Shown: positions 43,705-52,336 of the stretch, piece after piece
Numbering within the stretch: position 1 is the stretch's first letter
How the letters are laid out: every line of letters begins with the position of its first letter
Source of the DNA: DASSKK01 sp035690495
GTDB lineage: Bacteria; Actinomycetota; Actinomycetes; Propionibacteriales; Nocardioidaceae
Direction of reading: 5' to 3'
Length of the DNA stretch: 64,000 nucleotides
Assembly: GCA_035690495.1 (NCBI GenBank)
Contig: DASSKK010000111.1
Location: forward strand, 1 to 64,000
The notes under the pieces: generated by a model
The model's database searches: none
Told to the model about the DNA's origin: nothing
The model's input: the letters and a program-made list of their open reading frames with translations, nothing else
Made by a program: the position numbers and the translations under genes

Positions 43705-45138
43705 ATGACGGTCAGAACCGAGCTCGCGCCCGCGCCGGCACCGGCCGCGGAGCGCTTGCCACCTGCGCGGACGGCGCTGCTGCTGTCCGCCATCCTGCTG
43801 AGTGCCGCGGGGGGCACAGTGAGTGCGGTCGGCCTGCTCAACGCGGACAAGCCGCTGGTCGTCGTCCCCCTGGCGCTCGCCGTGGGTGCCGTGGCAGCGG
43901 CGCTCGCGGTGACCAGGTTCGCCGTGTTCGTCATGCTGATGATCGCGCTGAGAGCCAGCGTCGACGTCAGCAAGCTCACCCCGAGCAGCCAGAGCGCGAC
44001 CCGTGCGCAGGAGCTGTCCAGCCGCGTGCTCACTCCGTCCACGCTCGTGGTCGGGCTCTTCATCGTGGCGGCTGCCCTGTGGCTGCTCGCCCAGGCGCGG
44101 TCCGGGAACCTGCATCGCGGTCTGGCCCTGCGACGAGCGTGGGTGCTGTTCGCCCTCACGGGCTTCCTCAGCCTGTTGGCTTCGGCGGACCGGACGCGCA
44201 CGCTCGTGGGGGCGGCACAGGTGCTGGCGATCGCGTTGATGTACGTCGTGCTCGACGAGCTGATGACAGACGTCCGCACACGGAACCGACTGCTCACCGC
44301 TGTCTACGCCTCCGCGCTGGGACCGCTGCTCTACACCATTGCCGGATTCGCGCTCGGGAACCCGGCGGCGCAGGTGAAGGGCGACTTCCTCCGGCTCGCC
44401 GGCACGTTCACCCAGACCAACGACTTCGGCCGCTACCTGATGATCCTGATCCTCTTCGGCGTCGCGGTGTTCCGCCACGTGAAGAGAAACTGGCGGCCCG
44501 CATTCGCCCTCATGATCGGCACGTGCGCGGTGTTCATGCTCCTCACCTACACGCTGACAGCGATCTTCGGCACGGCGCTCGGTCTGCTCGTCCTGGGGAT
44601 CTGGCACAGCAGACGGGTGCTGGTCGGCCTGGTGGTCGCCGGCCTGTGCGCGTTCGTGGTGGCTCCGCAGCTGGTGGCCCGGGTGAACAGCGTCGGGCCG
44701 ACATCGGCGTCATACAACTCCCCCGGCTACCACTCGAGCTCGCTGCTCTGGCGGTTCTCCTACTGGGAGCAGGTGCTGCCACTGGCCAACGCGGACCCGG
44801 TCACCGGTATCGGTCTGAACATGACCGCGACGATGACCGAGCAGAACAAGCAGCCGCACAACGACTTCCTCCGCGCCTACGTCGAGGAAGGAGTCGTCGG
44901 CGAGCTCGCCTTCCTCGCGGTGCTGGCCGCCATGGTGGCGCTCGGTGTTCGGGCCACCCGGGCCTCACCGCGAGGCTCGCTGGACCGCGGAGTCGGCGCG
45001 GGGTTTCTCGCGTGTGCCGTCGCCATCGTGGCCTCCAGCGCCGCCGACAACGTGTTCACCAACGTGGCCGTGCAGTGGTATCTCGTGGCGTTCGCCGCGG
45101 CTGCGAGCAGCGTCGTACGACGCCGCCGGGACCAGTGA
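43705..45138 (+). CDS. O-antigen ligase/polymerase family membrane protein (Wzy-like)
   Basis: A 477-residue protein with about 11 hydrophobic helices. The large extracellular loop between late helices shows RFSYWEQVLPLANADPVTGIGLNM and QPHNDFLRAYVEEGVVGELAFLA, the Wzy/WaaL signature (an H-N-D-F/L-x-E motif). It polymerises or ligates lipid-linked repeat units outside the membrane. The 3' 174 bp overlap, on the opposite strand, the end of the glycosyltransferase gene at 44965-46323. Confidence 0.9.
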   Translation: MTVRTELAPAPAPAAERLPPARTALLLSAILLSAAGGTVSAVGLLNADKPLVVVPLALAVGAVAAALAVTRFAVFVMLMIALRASVDVSKLTPSSQSATRAQELSSRVLTPSTLVVGLFIVAAALWLLAQARSGNLHRGLALRRAWVLFALTGFLSLLASADRTRTLVGAAQVLAIALMYVVLDELMTDVRTRNRLLTAVYASALGPLLYTIAGFALGNPAAQVKGDFLRLAGTFTQTNDFGRYLMILILFGVAVFRHVKRNWRPAFALMIGTCAVFMLLTYTLTAIFGTALGLLVLGIWHSRRVLVGLVVAGLCAFVVAPQLVARVNSVGPTSASYNSPGYHSSSLLWRFSYWEQVLPLANADPVTGIGLNMTATMTEQNKQPHNDFLRAYVEEGVVGELAFLAVLAAMVALGVRATRASPRGSLDRGVGAGFLACAVAIVASSAADNVFTNVAVQWYLVAFAAAASSVVRRRRDQ

Positions 45139-46323
45139 CAGGTACAGCCGCTCCAACGCAGCAGCCGCCGCCTCCCAGCGGAAGGTCCCCAGCACGTGCC
45201 TGCACAGCTCCCGGGCACCGAGCTCGTCGGGGTTCGCGAGCAAGTCGGTCAGCCGACGCGCCAGCGCCTGCTCGTCACCAGCGGGCACGAAGTGGGCGGC
45301 CGCGGCACAGTCGCCGGCGATCTCGCGGTGCGGCGCGATGTCGCTGGCCAGCACCGGTACGCCGTACGACGCCGCTTCGAGCATCGTCAACGGCATGCCC
45401 TCCAATAGGGACGGCTGGACGAACACCGCCGCGTTCGAGTAGAGCTCGGCGAGGGCGTCGCCGTACACGTAGCCGCACATCCGCACCCGAGGATCGGCGC
45501 CCGCCTCCTCGCGAAGCCTGGCGACGTAGTCGTCGGTGAACGACGAGTCCCCGGCGATCACCAGTGGCATGTCGCCCGGGACCCGCCGGTAGGCCCGGAT
45601 CAGCAGGTCGGGGGCCTTCTCGGGCACCAGCCTGCCGACGAACAGCGCATACTCGCCGGTTCGCAGACCCCACCGCCGGACGATCTCGTCCGCAGGACGC
45701 GGGACCGGCTCGTCGACGCCGTTGGGGATGTAGCAGCAGTGCCGGTCGAAGGCGTCGGCGTAGTGGGACTCCAGCTCCTTGCTCACCACGACGGTCGCAT
45801 GAGGAACCCGAGCGCTCATCCAGTGGCCGAGCCCGAGCACCCGCCGGGCGGTTGGCCCCCACTTCGCACGCTCGTGGTCAAGCCCGTGGACGGTGACCAC
45901 CACCCGCGAACGAGGCGACAGGGCACGAACCAAAGGAGCCGCCAGGACGGGCCCGAGTGCGTGGTAGTGGACGATGTCCGGCGGGTCGCCGACGGTGGAC
46001 AGCGACGAGGCCACGCTGTGACCGATCGCGTCGAGGTGCTTGGTGCCCACGGTCCACGTCCCGCACAGGTGCATGCCGCGGTAGGTGTGCTCCTGGCTGG
46101 TGCCGTAGCTCGCCCGGCAGTACACGTCGACCCGGTGCCCGCGCGCCGCGAGCCGGGCGCCGAGCTCCTCGACGTGGTGCTCGACCCCGCCGTACGTCGC
46201 AGGCAGGCCCTTCTGACCGATCATCGCGATGTGCAGCGGCTGGTCGGCCCGGGCCCTCTCGGTCCGGATCCGCTCCTCTGCGGGAGCAGGGCGCTGTGCG
46301 GGGATCAGCGGTTGGGTGCTCAT
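44965..46323 (-). CDS. Glycosyltransferase family 4
   Basis: A 452-residue GT-B enzyme. The acceptor domain is HIAMIGQKGLPATYGGVEHHVEEL with IVHYHALGPVLAAPLV. The donor domain is ALFVGRLVPEKAPDLLIRAY with FVQPSLLEGMPLTMLEAASYGVPVLA carrying the E-x7-E motif. The first part resembles rhamnosyltransferase/WcaI-type proteins. The C-terminal ~58 residues (rich in H, G, R) lie entirely within the antisense of the wzy-like gene and may be a late extension. Divergent from the Wzz-like gene across the palindrome at 46352-46363. Confidence 0.92.
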   Translation of the reverse strand: MSTQPLIPAQRPAPAEERIRTERARADQPLHIAMIGQKGLPATYGGVEHHVEELGARLAARGHRVDVYCRASYGTSQEHTYRGMHLCGTWTVGTKHLDAIGHSVASSLSTVGDPPDIVHYHALGPVLAAPLVRALSPRSRVVVTVHGLDHERAKWGPTARRVLGLGHWMSARVPHATVVVSKELESHYADAFDRHCCYIPNGVDEPVPRPADEIVRRWGLRTGEYALFVGRLVPEKAPDLLIRAYRRVPGDMPLVIAGDSSFTDDYVARLREEAGADPRVRMCGYVYGDALAELYSNAAVFVQPSLLEGMPLTMLEAASYGVPVLASDIAPHREIAGDCAAAAHFVPAGDEQALARRLTDLLANPDELGARELCRHVLGTFRWEAAAAALERLYLSLVPAASYDAARSRGERHEIPLHGHVGEHVVGGAGGHDGDGTREKPRADSAVQRASR

Positions 46324-46351
46324 GGAAGGAGGAGCGCCTCGGCGCAGCGGG

Positions 46352-46363
46352 GATACCGGTATC
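46352..46363. promoter_or_regulatory. Perfect palindrome GATACCGGTATC in a divergent promoter
   Basis: A 12-bp perfect palindrome centred in the 69-bp gap between the GT4 (start 46323, minus) and the Wzz-like gene (start 46393, plus). The core also forms part of the 14-bp-arm inverted repeat at 61341-61374 in the divergent comA/wbaP promoter, suggesting one regulator for both. Confidence 0.55.
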
Positions 46364-46392
46364 AAGCGCGGGGCGCGAACGCTCTGACTCGG

Positions 46393-47532
46393 GTGGAGAT
46401 CGTCGACTACCTGAAGGTGGCGCGCCGGCGGCTGTGGATCCTCATGGTGGTGCCCCTGCTCGCAGCGGGCGGAGTGCTCGCCTACCACTTCGCGGCCCCG
46501 AGCACCTATCAGGCGTCCGCCTACGTGTTCATCCCCGACGTCGTCTCGGGTAGCAACAGCGCCTACAGCGGCGCCGGGGGCGCCGGCAACTGGGTCAGCG
46601 CCTTCTCGGCCACCGCAACCTCCCCGATCGTGACGCGGCCGGTGGCCGAACGGGTCGGGCTGCCGACCAAGAAGATCGCCGACGGGCTGACCGTAACCCA
46701 GATCGGGCAGAGCTCGCAGCTCGAGGTCCAGTTCGCCGGGACCAGTCCCGTCGTCGCTCGCGACGTGGTCAGCGACGTGGCCACGCGGACGCCGAAGGCG
46801 CTGTTCGCGCCGCAGCTCGAGCAGGCCGACAAGGCCGTGAGCAGAGCCCAGCACAGCTTGCAGGCGATCAACACCGAGCTGCTGGCCAACGCCACCGCCT
46901 CGGGGACCGCCGCCCCCGTCCAGCTGTACAGCAGCGAGCTCGACCTGCTCGCACGGCTGCGCGACCAGCGGTCCGCCGCCCGGTCCGCCGGCCACTCCAG
47001 CGCCGCGGCCGCAGCCAGGGCCAAGATCGCCATCACCAAGGCGCAAGTGGCCACCCTCGAGACCCAGGTGGCGACGTACAAGAGCCTGACCGCCCAGAGG
47101 CGTGCCGCCACCGGCGTGCTCGCGACGGCCCAGCAAGACCTCCAGTCGGTGAGGTCCCAGTACGCCGCCGCAGTGGCCCCGCACACCGTCACGATGCTCC
47201 CGGTCACTTCGGTGGGGCTCGGCGTCGTGCTGCTCAAGGGGGTCCTGCCCGCCATGATCGCGGCGCTCCTGGTGGCGTTCTGCCTCGTCGCGGCACTCGA
47301 GCTGCTGGCCGGCAACCGCGGACGCCCTGGTGGTGCCGAGCAGGACCCCGCGAACCGGCCAAGACCTCCGGCTCGGCGCACGTCGGCTCTGCGTCCGTTC
47401 CCGGTGTCGAGCAACTACCGTGGTGAGCCGTCGTTCCGGCCGCGCCTACCGCGCTCGCCTCTGGGGCCGCTACCTCAGCGGAGTCCGGCGAATGGCGGAC
47501 CATCCCGGGCCGGGCCCGCCACGCGCCGATGA
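46393..47532 (+). CDS. Wzz/chain-length-determinant family protein
   Basis: A 379-residue membrane protein with VEIVDYLKVARRRLWILMVVPLLAAGGVLAYHF, an N-terminal Wzz-type helix. A periplasmic coiled-coil region follows (ALFAPQLEQADKAVSRAQHSLQAI; AAARAKIAITKAQVATLETQVATYK). A second helix near residues 277-300 (LLKGVLPAMIAALLVAFCLVAALELL) and a Pro/Arg-rich cytoplasmic tail complete it. No tyrosine-kinase domain is fused. It should set polymer chain length with the Wzy-like protein. GTG 46393 chosen. Its stop overlaps the sulfotransferase start (ATGA). Confidence 0.82.
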   Translation: MEIVDYLKVARRRLWILMVVPLLAAGGVLAYHFAAPSTYQASAYVFIPDVVSGSNSAYSGAGGAGNWVSAFSATATSPIVTRPVAERVGLPTKKIADGLTVTQIGQSSQLEVQFAGTSPVVARDVVSDVATRTPKALFAPQLEQADKAVSRAQHSLQAINTELLANATASGTAAPVQLYSSELDLLARLRDQRSAARSAGHSSAAAAARAKIAITKAQVATLETQVATYKSLTAQRRAATGVLATAQQDLQSVRSQYAAAVAPHTVTMLPVTSVGLGVVLLKGVLPAMIAALLVAFCLVAALELLAGNRGRPGGAEQDPANRPRPPARRTSALRPFPVSSNYRGEPSFRPRLPRSPLGPLPQRSPANGGPSRAGPATRR

Positions 47533-48488
47533 AGGACGTCGGGCTCAGTCCGCTCCCGGCCCACCACCCGCGGACGAGTGCGCGCCCGGGCGAGGCGCCG
47601 GTCTTCCTGGTCGGAGCAGCCCGCTCGGGGACGACCCTGCTCTACAAGGCGATGGCGCTCCACCCGGACGTGTCCTGGCCGTCGAACTGGGTGGCGCGGT
47701 TCCCGGCGGTGCCTCAGCTCGCGGCGCTCAACCGGGTCGCCCGCGCCCTGCCCGGGCGCCGCAGCCACGTGTGGTTCGGGCGCCACGGCGACAACGCCTA
47801 TGTGTACGGCGCTCGCCGACCGCTGCGCGACCGGTTGCTCCCGACACCCCACGAGGCGGAGCCGCTCTACGCCCACGCGGGCATCCCGGAGTTTCCTGCC
47901 GGCGACGCGGAGCTCGACCGAGCCGTCGCGGAACGGCTCCGGTGGGACTTCAGCGCGATCTCGCGCTGGGACGGGCGACGGCAGGTGCTGAGCAAGAGGA
48001 TCGCCAACGACCGCCGGATCCCGTGGCTGTGCGAGGTGTTCCCGCAAGCCCGCTTCATCGAGATCGTCCGCGACGGCCGCGCGGTGGCCGCGTCGCTGGC
48101 GGCCGTCGACTGGTGGGAGGCGAACACAGTGTGGTGGTATGGCGGAACTCCCGGGGACTGGCGGTCCACCGGCGGGCACCCCTGGGAGCTGTGCGCCCGG
48201 AACTGGGTCGAGGAGGTGCGCACGATCCGTCGGGGCTTCGCCGCTGTCGACGCTGCGAGGGTGCTGTCAGTCCGTTACGAGGATGTGGTCCGCGACCCGA
48301 TGACGAGCCTGGAGAAGGCGATGGAGTTCTGCGGCCTCGACGCCGCGGCACCCGCCTGGCGCCGCGGCATGGGCGAGGTCAGGTTCCCCAACCAGAACGA
48401 ACGCTGGCGGGCGACTCTCTCCGAGGAGGACCGCGCCGTCGTGGAGTCGGTGCAGCACGAGGAGCTCGAACGCTACGGCTACTGCTGA
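47529..48488 (+). CDS. PAPS-dependent sulfotransferase family protein (1 of 3)
   Basis: A 319-residue sulfotransferase with the 5'-phosphosulfate loop VGAARSGTTLLYKA (residues 29-36 core) and the 3'-phosphate region ARFIEIVRDGRAVAASL. The C-terminal part has LSVRYEDVVRDPMTSLEKAMEFCGL. These are the two PAPS-binding signatures. It likely O-sulfates a sugar or lipid carrier in the polysaccharide pathway, given its overlap with the Wzz-like gene. Its 3' end overlaps the convergent glycosidase-like gene by 10 bp. Confidence 0.9.
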   Translation: MKDVGLSPLPAHHPRTSARPGEAPVFLVGAARSGTTLLYKAMALHPDVSWPSNWVARFPAVPQLAALNRVARALPGRRSHVWFGRHGDNAYVYGARRPLRDRLLPTPHEAEPLYAHAGIPEFPAGDAELDRAVAERLRWDFSAISRWDGRRQVLSKRIANDRRIPWLCEVFPQARFIEIVRDGRAVAASLAAVDWWEANTVWWYGGTPGDWRSTGGHPWELCARNWVEEVRTIRRGFAAVDAARVLSVRYEDVVRDPMTSLEKAMEFCGLDAAAPAWRRGMGEVRFPNQNERWRATLSEEDRAVVESVQHEELERYGYC

Positions 48489-50002
48489 GGCGGGGACACT
48501 GCCGTCCCACCCGACGGTCCGACCTCCGCGAGCGCCTGCCTCGGCGGCGCATCGATCGTGACCAGGAGGGGGTCGGCGTCCACCTGAAGCGCTGCCGTCT
48601 GCGAGCGGAGCGAGCCGGGGGCGGCCGAGCCCGTCAGGGTCCTCACCCGGGCGGACGCGGGGAGCCGGAGCACCGCGGCGTCCGAAGCCCGCGTCCCGTC
48701 GCCCTGGCTCGCCCAGAGCACCAGCGTGGTCTGCCGGGAGTTTCCGATCGCGACCCCACTCACCCCGGGCACGGCCGTGGCCCGGATGTAGGACGCCGAC
48801 CTGACCAACCTCGCGAGGTGGCGGTAGATGTTCCCGGCAGGACGCACCGTCCCATCGTCGTCCACCAGCGCGAAGAGCGACTCATCGCTGCTCTGCGGAG
48901 CCTTCAACGGCAGCCAGTCGATCTCGCGGACACCGGCGGCGAGCAGCAGGCACACCGACTTGACCATCTCGGCCCGGGCGGCACCGGTCATCGGATCGGT
49001 GCTACGTCCCAGCTCCCAGGCCTGCACCGGAATGTCGGCCGGCGTCGTCGCCCGCAGGTAGGCGAGAACTGCCGGCAGCACCGCGGCGGACTCGTAGAAG
49101 TGCAGCTGTCGGGTGTCGAACACGTGCCTGTCCAGAAGCCGGGCGTCGGCCGCGAGGTAGACCAGGTCACGCCGGGACTGTCCGGTGTAGAGCATCGTCT
49201 TCAGCTGGTCCGGCGACGACGCGTGCTCGGGTTGTCGGGCGGTGCGGTAGTAGGCGTTGAACGCCGCCACCGCTCTCGCCGGGTGGCCGGCCATCAGCAG
49301 CCGCTGTGCCACGGCATTGCCATACACGCCGGTCGACATCCCCCAGTCCGCCACGACGGCGTCCGGATCGGTCCGGCGGATGGCGGTCGCCGCCACAGCG
49401 GTGAGTCGCATCAGCTGTGCCAGCGTCCCACCCCACTGGTAGGCGGTATTCGGCTCGTTCTCGACGGCGAACTCGTGGATGCCGTCCCCTGAGTAGCGGT
49501 TCACGGTCGCCTTGACGAAGGCGGCGTACGCCTGGAGGTCCGTGGGCATCTGCGACTCGGAGTTCGTCCCGTGGCGATGCTGCGCCTGGCGTTGGGTCAG
49601 CCAGCACGCACCGACCCTGATCCGGACGTGCACCCGGACGCCCAACGACCGCGCCTGGGCGGCGATCCGATCGGGTGCCGACCAGTTCCACTCGCCCGGC
49701 GATCGCTCCACGTCGCACCAGACCACCGGAAGCCAGCTGGTCGCTCCCGGAAACCCTTGCAGGAACCGGCGAGCAGTGCTGACGTGGTACCAATCCGGTT
49801 TGAAGCCGAGCACCGCATGGTGAGTCACGAGAGGGGCTCTGCCATGGCTGACGACGGTCGCGGCGGGCGGAGGTTTCGGTGTGACCGCGCGTGGGGTGTG
49901 CGTGCAGCCGGCGGACAAGAGGACCCAGACCACGCAACTGGCCACAGCGGCTCGTCCTCCACCCACCCTCAGCCGAGTGCCTCGGACCCGCCGGTGATAC
50001 AC
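48479..50002 (-). CDS. Secreted lipoprotein, clan-A glycoside hydrolase-like
   Basis: A 507-residue predicted lipoprotein (lipobox LLSAGC, Cys33) with a TIM-barrel glycosidase pattern. FAVENEPNTAYQWGG carries the likely acid/base Glu in an NEP motif. VQAWELGRSTDP carries a candidate nucleophile Glu about 150 residues later, a spacing usual for clan GH-A. A C-terminal beta-type region follows. Substrate unknown; it may trim or remodel the polysaccharide. GTG 50002 is the first start after the stop boundary. Family assignment within GH-A (GH5/GH39-like) is uncertain. Confidence 0.75.
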   Translation of the reverse strand: MYHRRVRGTRLRVGGGRAAVASCVVWVLLSAGCTHTPRAVTPKPPPAATVVSHGRAPLVTHHAVLGFKPDWYHVSTARRFLQGFPGATSWLPVVWCDVERSPGEWNWSAPDRIAAQARSLGVRVHVRIRVGACWLTQRQAQHRHGTNSESQMPTDLQAYAAFVKATVNRYSGDGIHEFAVENEPNTAYQWGGTLAQLMRLTAVAATAIRRTDPDAVVADWGMSTGVYGNAVAQRLLMAGHPARAVAAFNAYYRTARQPEHASSPDQLKTMLYTGQSRRDLVYLAADARLLDRHVFDTRQLHFYESAAVLPAVLAYLRATTPADIPVQAWELGRSTDPMTGAARAEMVKSVCLLLAAGVREIDWLPLKAPQSSDESLFALVDDDGTVRPAGNIYRHLARLVRSASYIRATAVPGVSGVAIGNSRQTTLVLWASQGDGTRASDAAVLRLPASARVRTLTGSAAPGSLRSQTAALQVDADPLLVTIDAPPRQALAEVGPSGGTAVSPPQQ

Positions 50003-50075
50003 CGAACACGTATCTCACCTGCTGCCCGGCGCTCCTTGACAGTGAGACCGACATGTCGTCGAGGAGGGGTATCGA

Positions 50076-51041
50076 TTGTCCACACGCGGAGGGGAACTGC
50101 TGGTGCTGGGCTGGCACAGCATCGAAGCTTCATGGTGCTTCCCCAGGCGCCGGGCGCTGTCGGTAGGGGGCTTCGCGTGGCAGGTAGCGCTCCTCCGTCG
50201 GCTGGCCAACGTCGTCCCCTTGGAGGACGGGCTGGCCAGTCTCGCCGAAGGGCGGCCGCTGCCTCCCCGGGCTGTCGCGCTCACCTTCGACGACGGGTAC
50301 GCCGACACGCTCACCGTGGTCGCCCCCCTGCTGCGGCGCCATCGGATGCCGGCCACCTTCTTCGTCTGCCCGGGACTGCTGGAGCGGACGGTGAGGCCCT
50401 GGTGGGAGGTGGCCAGCTGGGCGATCCGGGCCGGCCGCAGCCCCCGAGTCGACTGGCGGGGTAGGCGCTACTCCCTGTCCGTGCCGCGGAACCGTCGAGC
50501 CGCGATGGAGGTCGTGCTGCACGACCTGAAGGAGACCGGTCACGTGGACCGTGACCTGGCCATCTCCCAGCTGGTGGAGAGCTGTCGTCCCGCGGCCGCG
50601 CTCGACACCGACCGTCTGCTCCTGGACTGGCCGGGCGCACGCCGCCTGGTCGAATCCGGCTTCACGGTGGGCTCGCACACGGTCTCCCACTGGATCCTCG
50701 GCCAGGAGAGGGAGACCACCCAGAAGCAGGAGGTGGTCGAGGCCAGGGAGGCGTTGGCCGACAGGCTGGGCATCGAGGCGCACACGTTCTGCTACCCGAA
50801 CGGCCGGGCATGCGACTTCACCGGCGAGACCATGGAGATCGTCGCCAATGCGGGGCATCGCTTCGCGATCACCACAATCCCGGGACGCAACGACGCCGGC
50901 ACGCTGCCCTGGACAGTGCGCAGGGTGATGCTGGACGCCCACCACGGCCCCGCCGCCTTCGTCGCGCTGCTCGATACGGACCGCAAGGGAGCCCGTCCCC
51001 TCCCCGCTGCGTTGCGGGCGAACAAGGACAGGGCGTGCTGA
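50076..51041 (+). CDS. Polysaccharide deacetylase family protein
   Basis: A 321-residue NodB-homology (CE4-type) enzyme with ALTFDDGYADT (catalytic and metal aspartates), GSHTVSHWIL (metal histidines) and FCYPNGRACDF later. It removes N-acetyl groups from polysaccharide, making cationic amino sugars. No signal peptide is evident, so a cytoplasmic or membrane-face role is possible. The TTG start at 50076 is supported by AGGAGGGG at the correct spacing. It is followed 3 bp later by the GT4 gene. Confidence 0.88.
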   Translation: MSTRGGELLVLGWHSIEASWCFPRRRALSVGGFAWQVALLRRLANVVPLEDGLASLAEGRPLPPRAVALTFDDGYADTLTVVAPLLRRHRMPATFFVCPGLLERTVRPWWEVASWAIRAGRSPRVDWRGRRYSLSVPRNRRAAMEVVLHDLKETGHVDRDLAISQLVESCRPAAALDTDRLLLDWPGARRLVESGFTVGSHTVSHWILGQERETTQKQEVVEAREALADRLGIEAHTFCYPNGRACDFTGETMEIVANAGHRFAITTIPGRNDAGTLPWTVRRVMLDAHHGPAAFVALLDTDRKGARPLPAALRANKDRAC

Positions 51042-51044
51042 GCC

Positions 51045-52313
51045 ATGCGTGTGCTGCATGTCAACAAGTTCTTGTACCGGCGCGGAGGCGCGGAGGCGTA
51101 CCTGCTCGACGTGGCCACGCTTCAGCGTGCCGCAGGCGACGAAGTCGCGCTCTTCGGCATGCAGCACCCGGAGAACGGGCCGCTCCCCTATGCGGCCCAC
51201 TTCCCGACGCAGGTGGACCTGGAGACTGCCCCCGAGTCCGTGAACGAGCGACTGCGCGTCGCGGCACGGATGTTCTACTCACCGTCCAGCCGCCGCGGGC
51301 TCGCGGCCGTGCTCGCCGACTTCCGCCCGGACGTCGTGCACCTGCACAACGTCTACCACCAGCTCTCCCCTTCGGTCCTGCGGGCGGTGGCCGAGGCACG
51401 CATTCCGGCGGTGATGACGCTGCACGACTACAAGCTCGCGTGTCCGTCGTACCTCATGCTCGCCGACGGCCGGGTCTGCGACGCCTGCCTGGACGGCCAC
51501 TTCCGGCACGCGGTCACCCGACGCTGCAAGGACGGATCGCTGGCGGCGAGCGCGCTGCTGGCCGCCGAGTCGGCCTTCCAGCGCCGGTCGCGCGCCTACG
51601 ACCCGGTGCACACGTTCGTGTGCCCGAGTCGTTTTCTCGCGGGGGTGATGCAGCGCGCCGGGGTGTACGTCGACCGGCTGGCCGTGCTCGGCAACTTCGT
51701 CGACGCGTCGGCGACGACGCCCAAGCGCGCACCGGGCGGCGGCGCCGTCTACGTCGGCAGGCTTTCCCCCGAGAAGGGCGTCGACACTCTTGTCGCCGCT
51801 GCCGGAAGGCTCCCCTGGTTGCGCGTCGACATCGTCGGCGAGGGGCCGCACGCTCTGGCGCTCCGGGCACTCGGCGACGAGCTCGCCCCCGGCCGGGTCA
51901 GGTTCCACGGAAGACTCCCCCGCAACCGGGTGCTCGACGTGATTCGTGCGAATGCTGTCGTAGTGGTCCCTTCGCGGTGCAACGAGAACCAGCCGATGGC
52001 GGTCCTGGAGGCGTTCGCGTGCGGCGTCCCGGTCGTCGCGTCGCAGCTGGGCGGGCTGCCCGAGCTGGTGTCGGACGGCTGCGGGGCCCTGGTGGCACCC
52101 GATGACGCCGACGATCTCGCCGATCGGCTGGAGGCCCTGCTCGGCGATCCGCACCGTGCCCACGCCATGGGCGCGGCAGCCCGCAGCCTGGTGCTGCGCC
52201 GACACTCTCCCCAGGCTCATCTCGACGCGCTTGCAGGGATCTACCGGGAGGCTGCTCGGGCCCCCCGCCGGAGAGGGGTATCACGCGCCACGACGGGTGC
52301 TCTTGTCCACTAG
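51045..52313 (+). CDS. Glycosyltransferase family 4
   Basis: A 422-residue GT-B enzyme beginning MRVLHVNKFLYRRGGAEAYLLDVA, with DVVHLHNVYHQLSPSVL and MTLHDYKLACPSYLML in the acceptor domain. VYVGRLSPEKGVDTL and PSRCNENQPMAVLEAFACGVPVVAS carry the donor-domain E-x7-E motif. A Cys-rich insert (DGRVCDACLDGHFRHAVTRRC) is typical of this subgroup. Three bases separate it from the deacetylase gene. Confidence 0.93.
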   Translation: MRVLHVNKFLYRRGGAEAYLLDVATLQRAAGDEVALFGMQHPENGPLPYAAHFPTQVDLETAPESVNERLRVAARMFYSPSSRRGLAAVLADFRPDVVHLHNVYHQLSPSVLRAVAEARIPAVMTLHDYKLACPSYLMLADGRVCDACLDGHFRHAVTRRCKDGSLAASALLAAESAFQRRSRAYDPVHTFVCPSRFLAGVMQRAGVYVDRLAVLGNFVDASATTPKRAPGGGAVYVGRLSPEKGVDTLVAAAGRLPWLRVDIVGEGPHALALRALGDELAPGRVRFHGRLPRNRVLDVIRANAVVVVPSRCNENQPMAVLEAFACGVPVVASQLGGLPELVSDGCGALVAPDDADDLADRLEALLGDPHRAHAMGAAARSLVLRRHSPQAHLDALAGIYREAARAPRRRGVSRATTGALVH

Positions 52314-52336
52314 CCGATGGACGAGTCGAGACACGG

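Noticed and set aside
46324..47184. Long N-terminal extension of the GT4 at 44965-46323
   Set aside because: It is antisense to the Wzz-like gene; ATG 46323 starts a standard-length glycosyltransferase.
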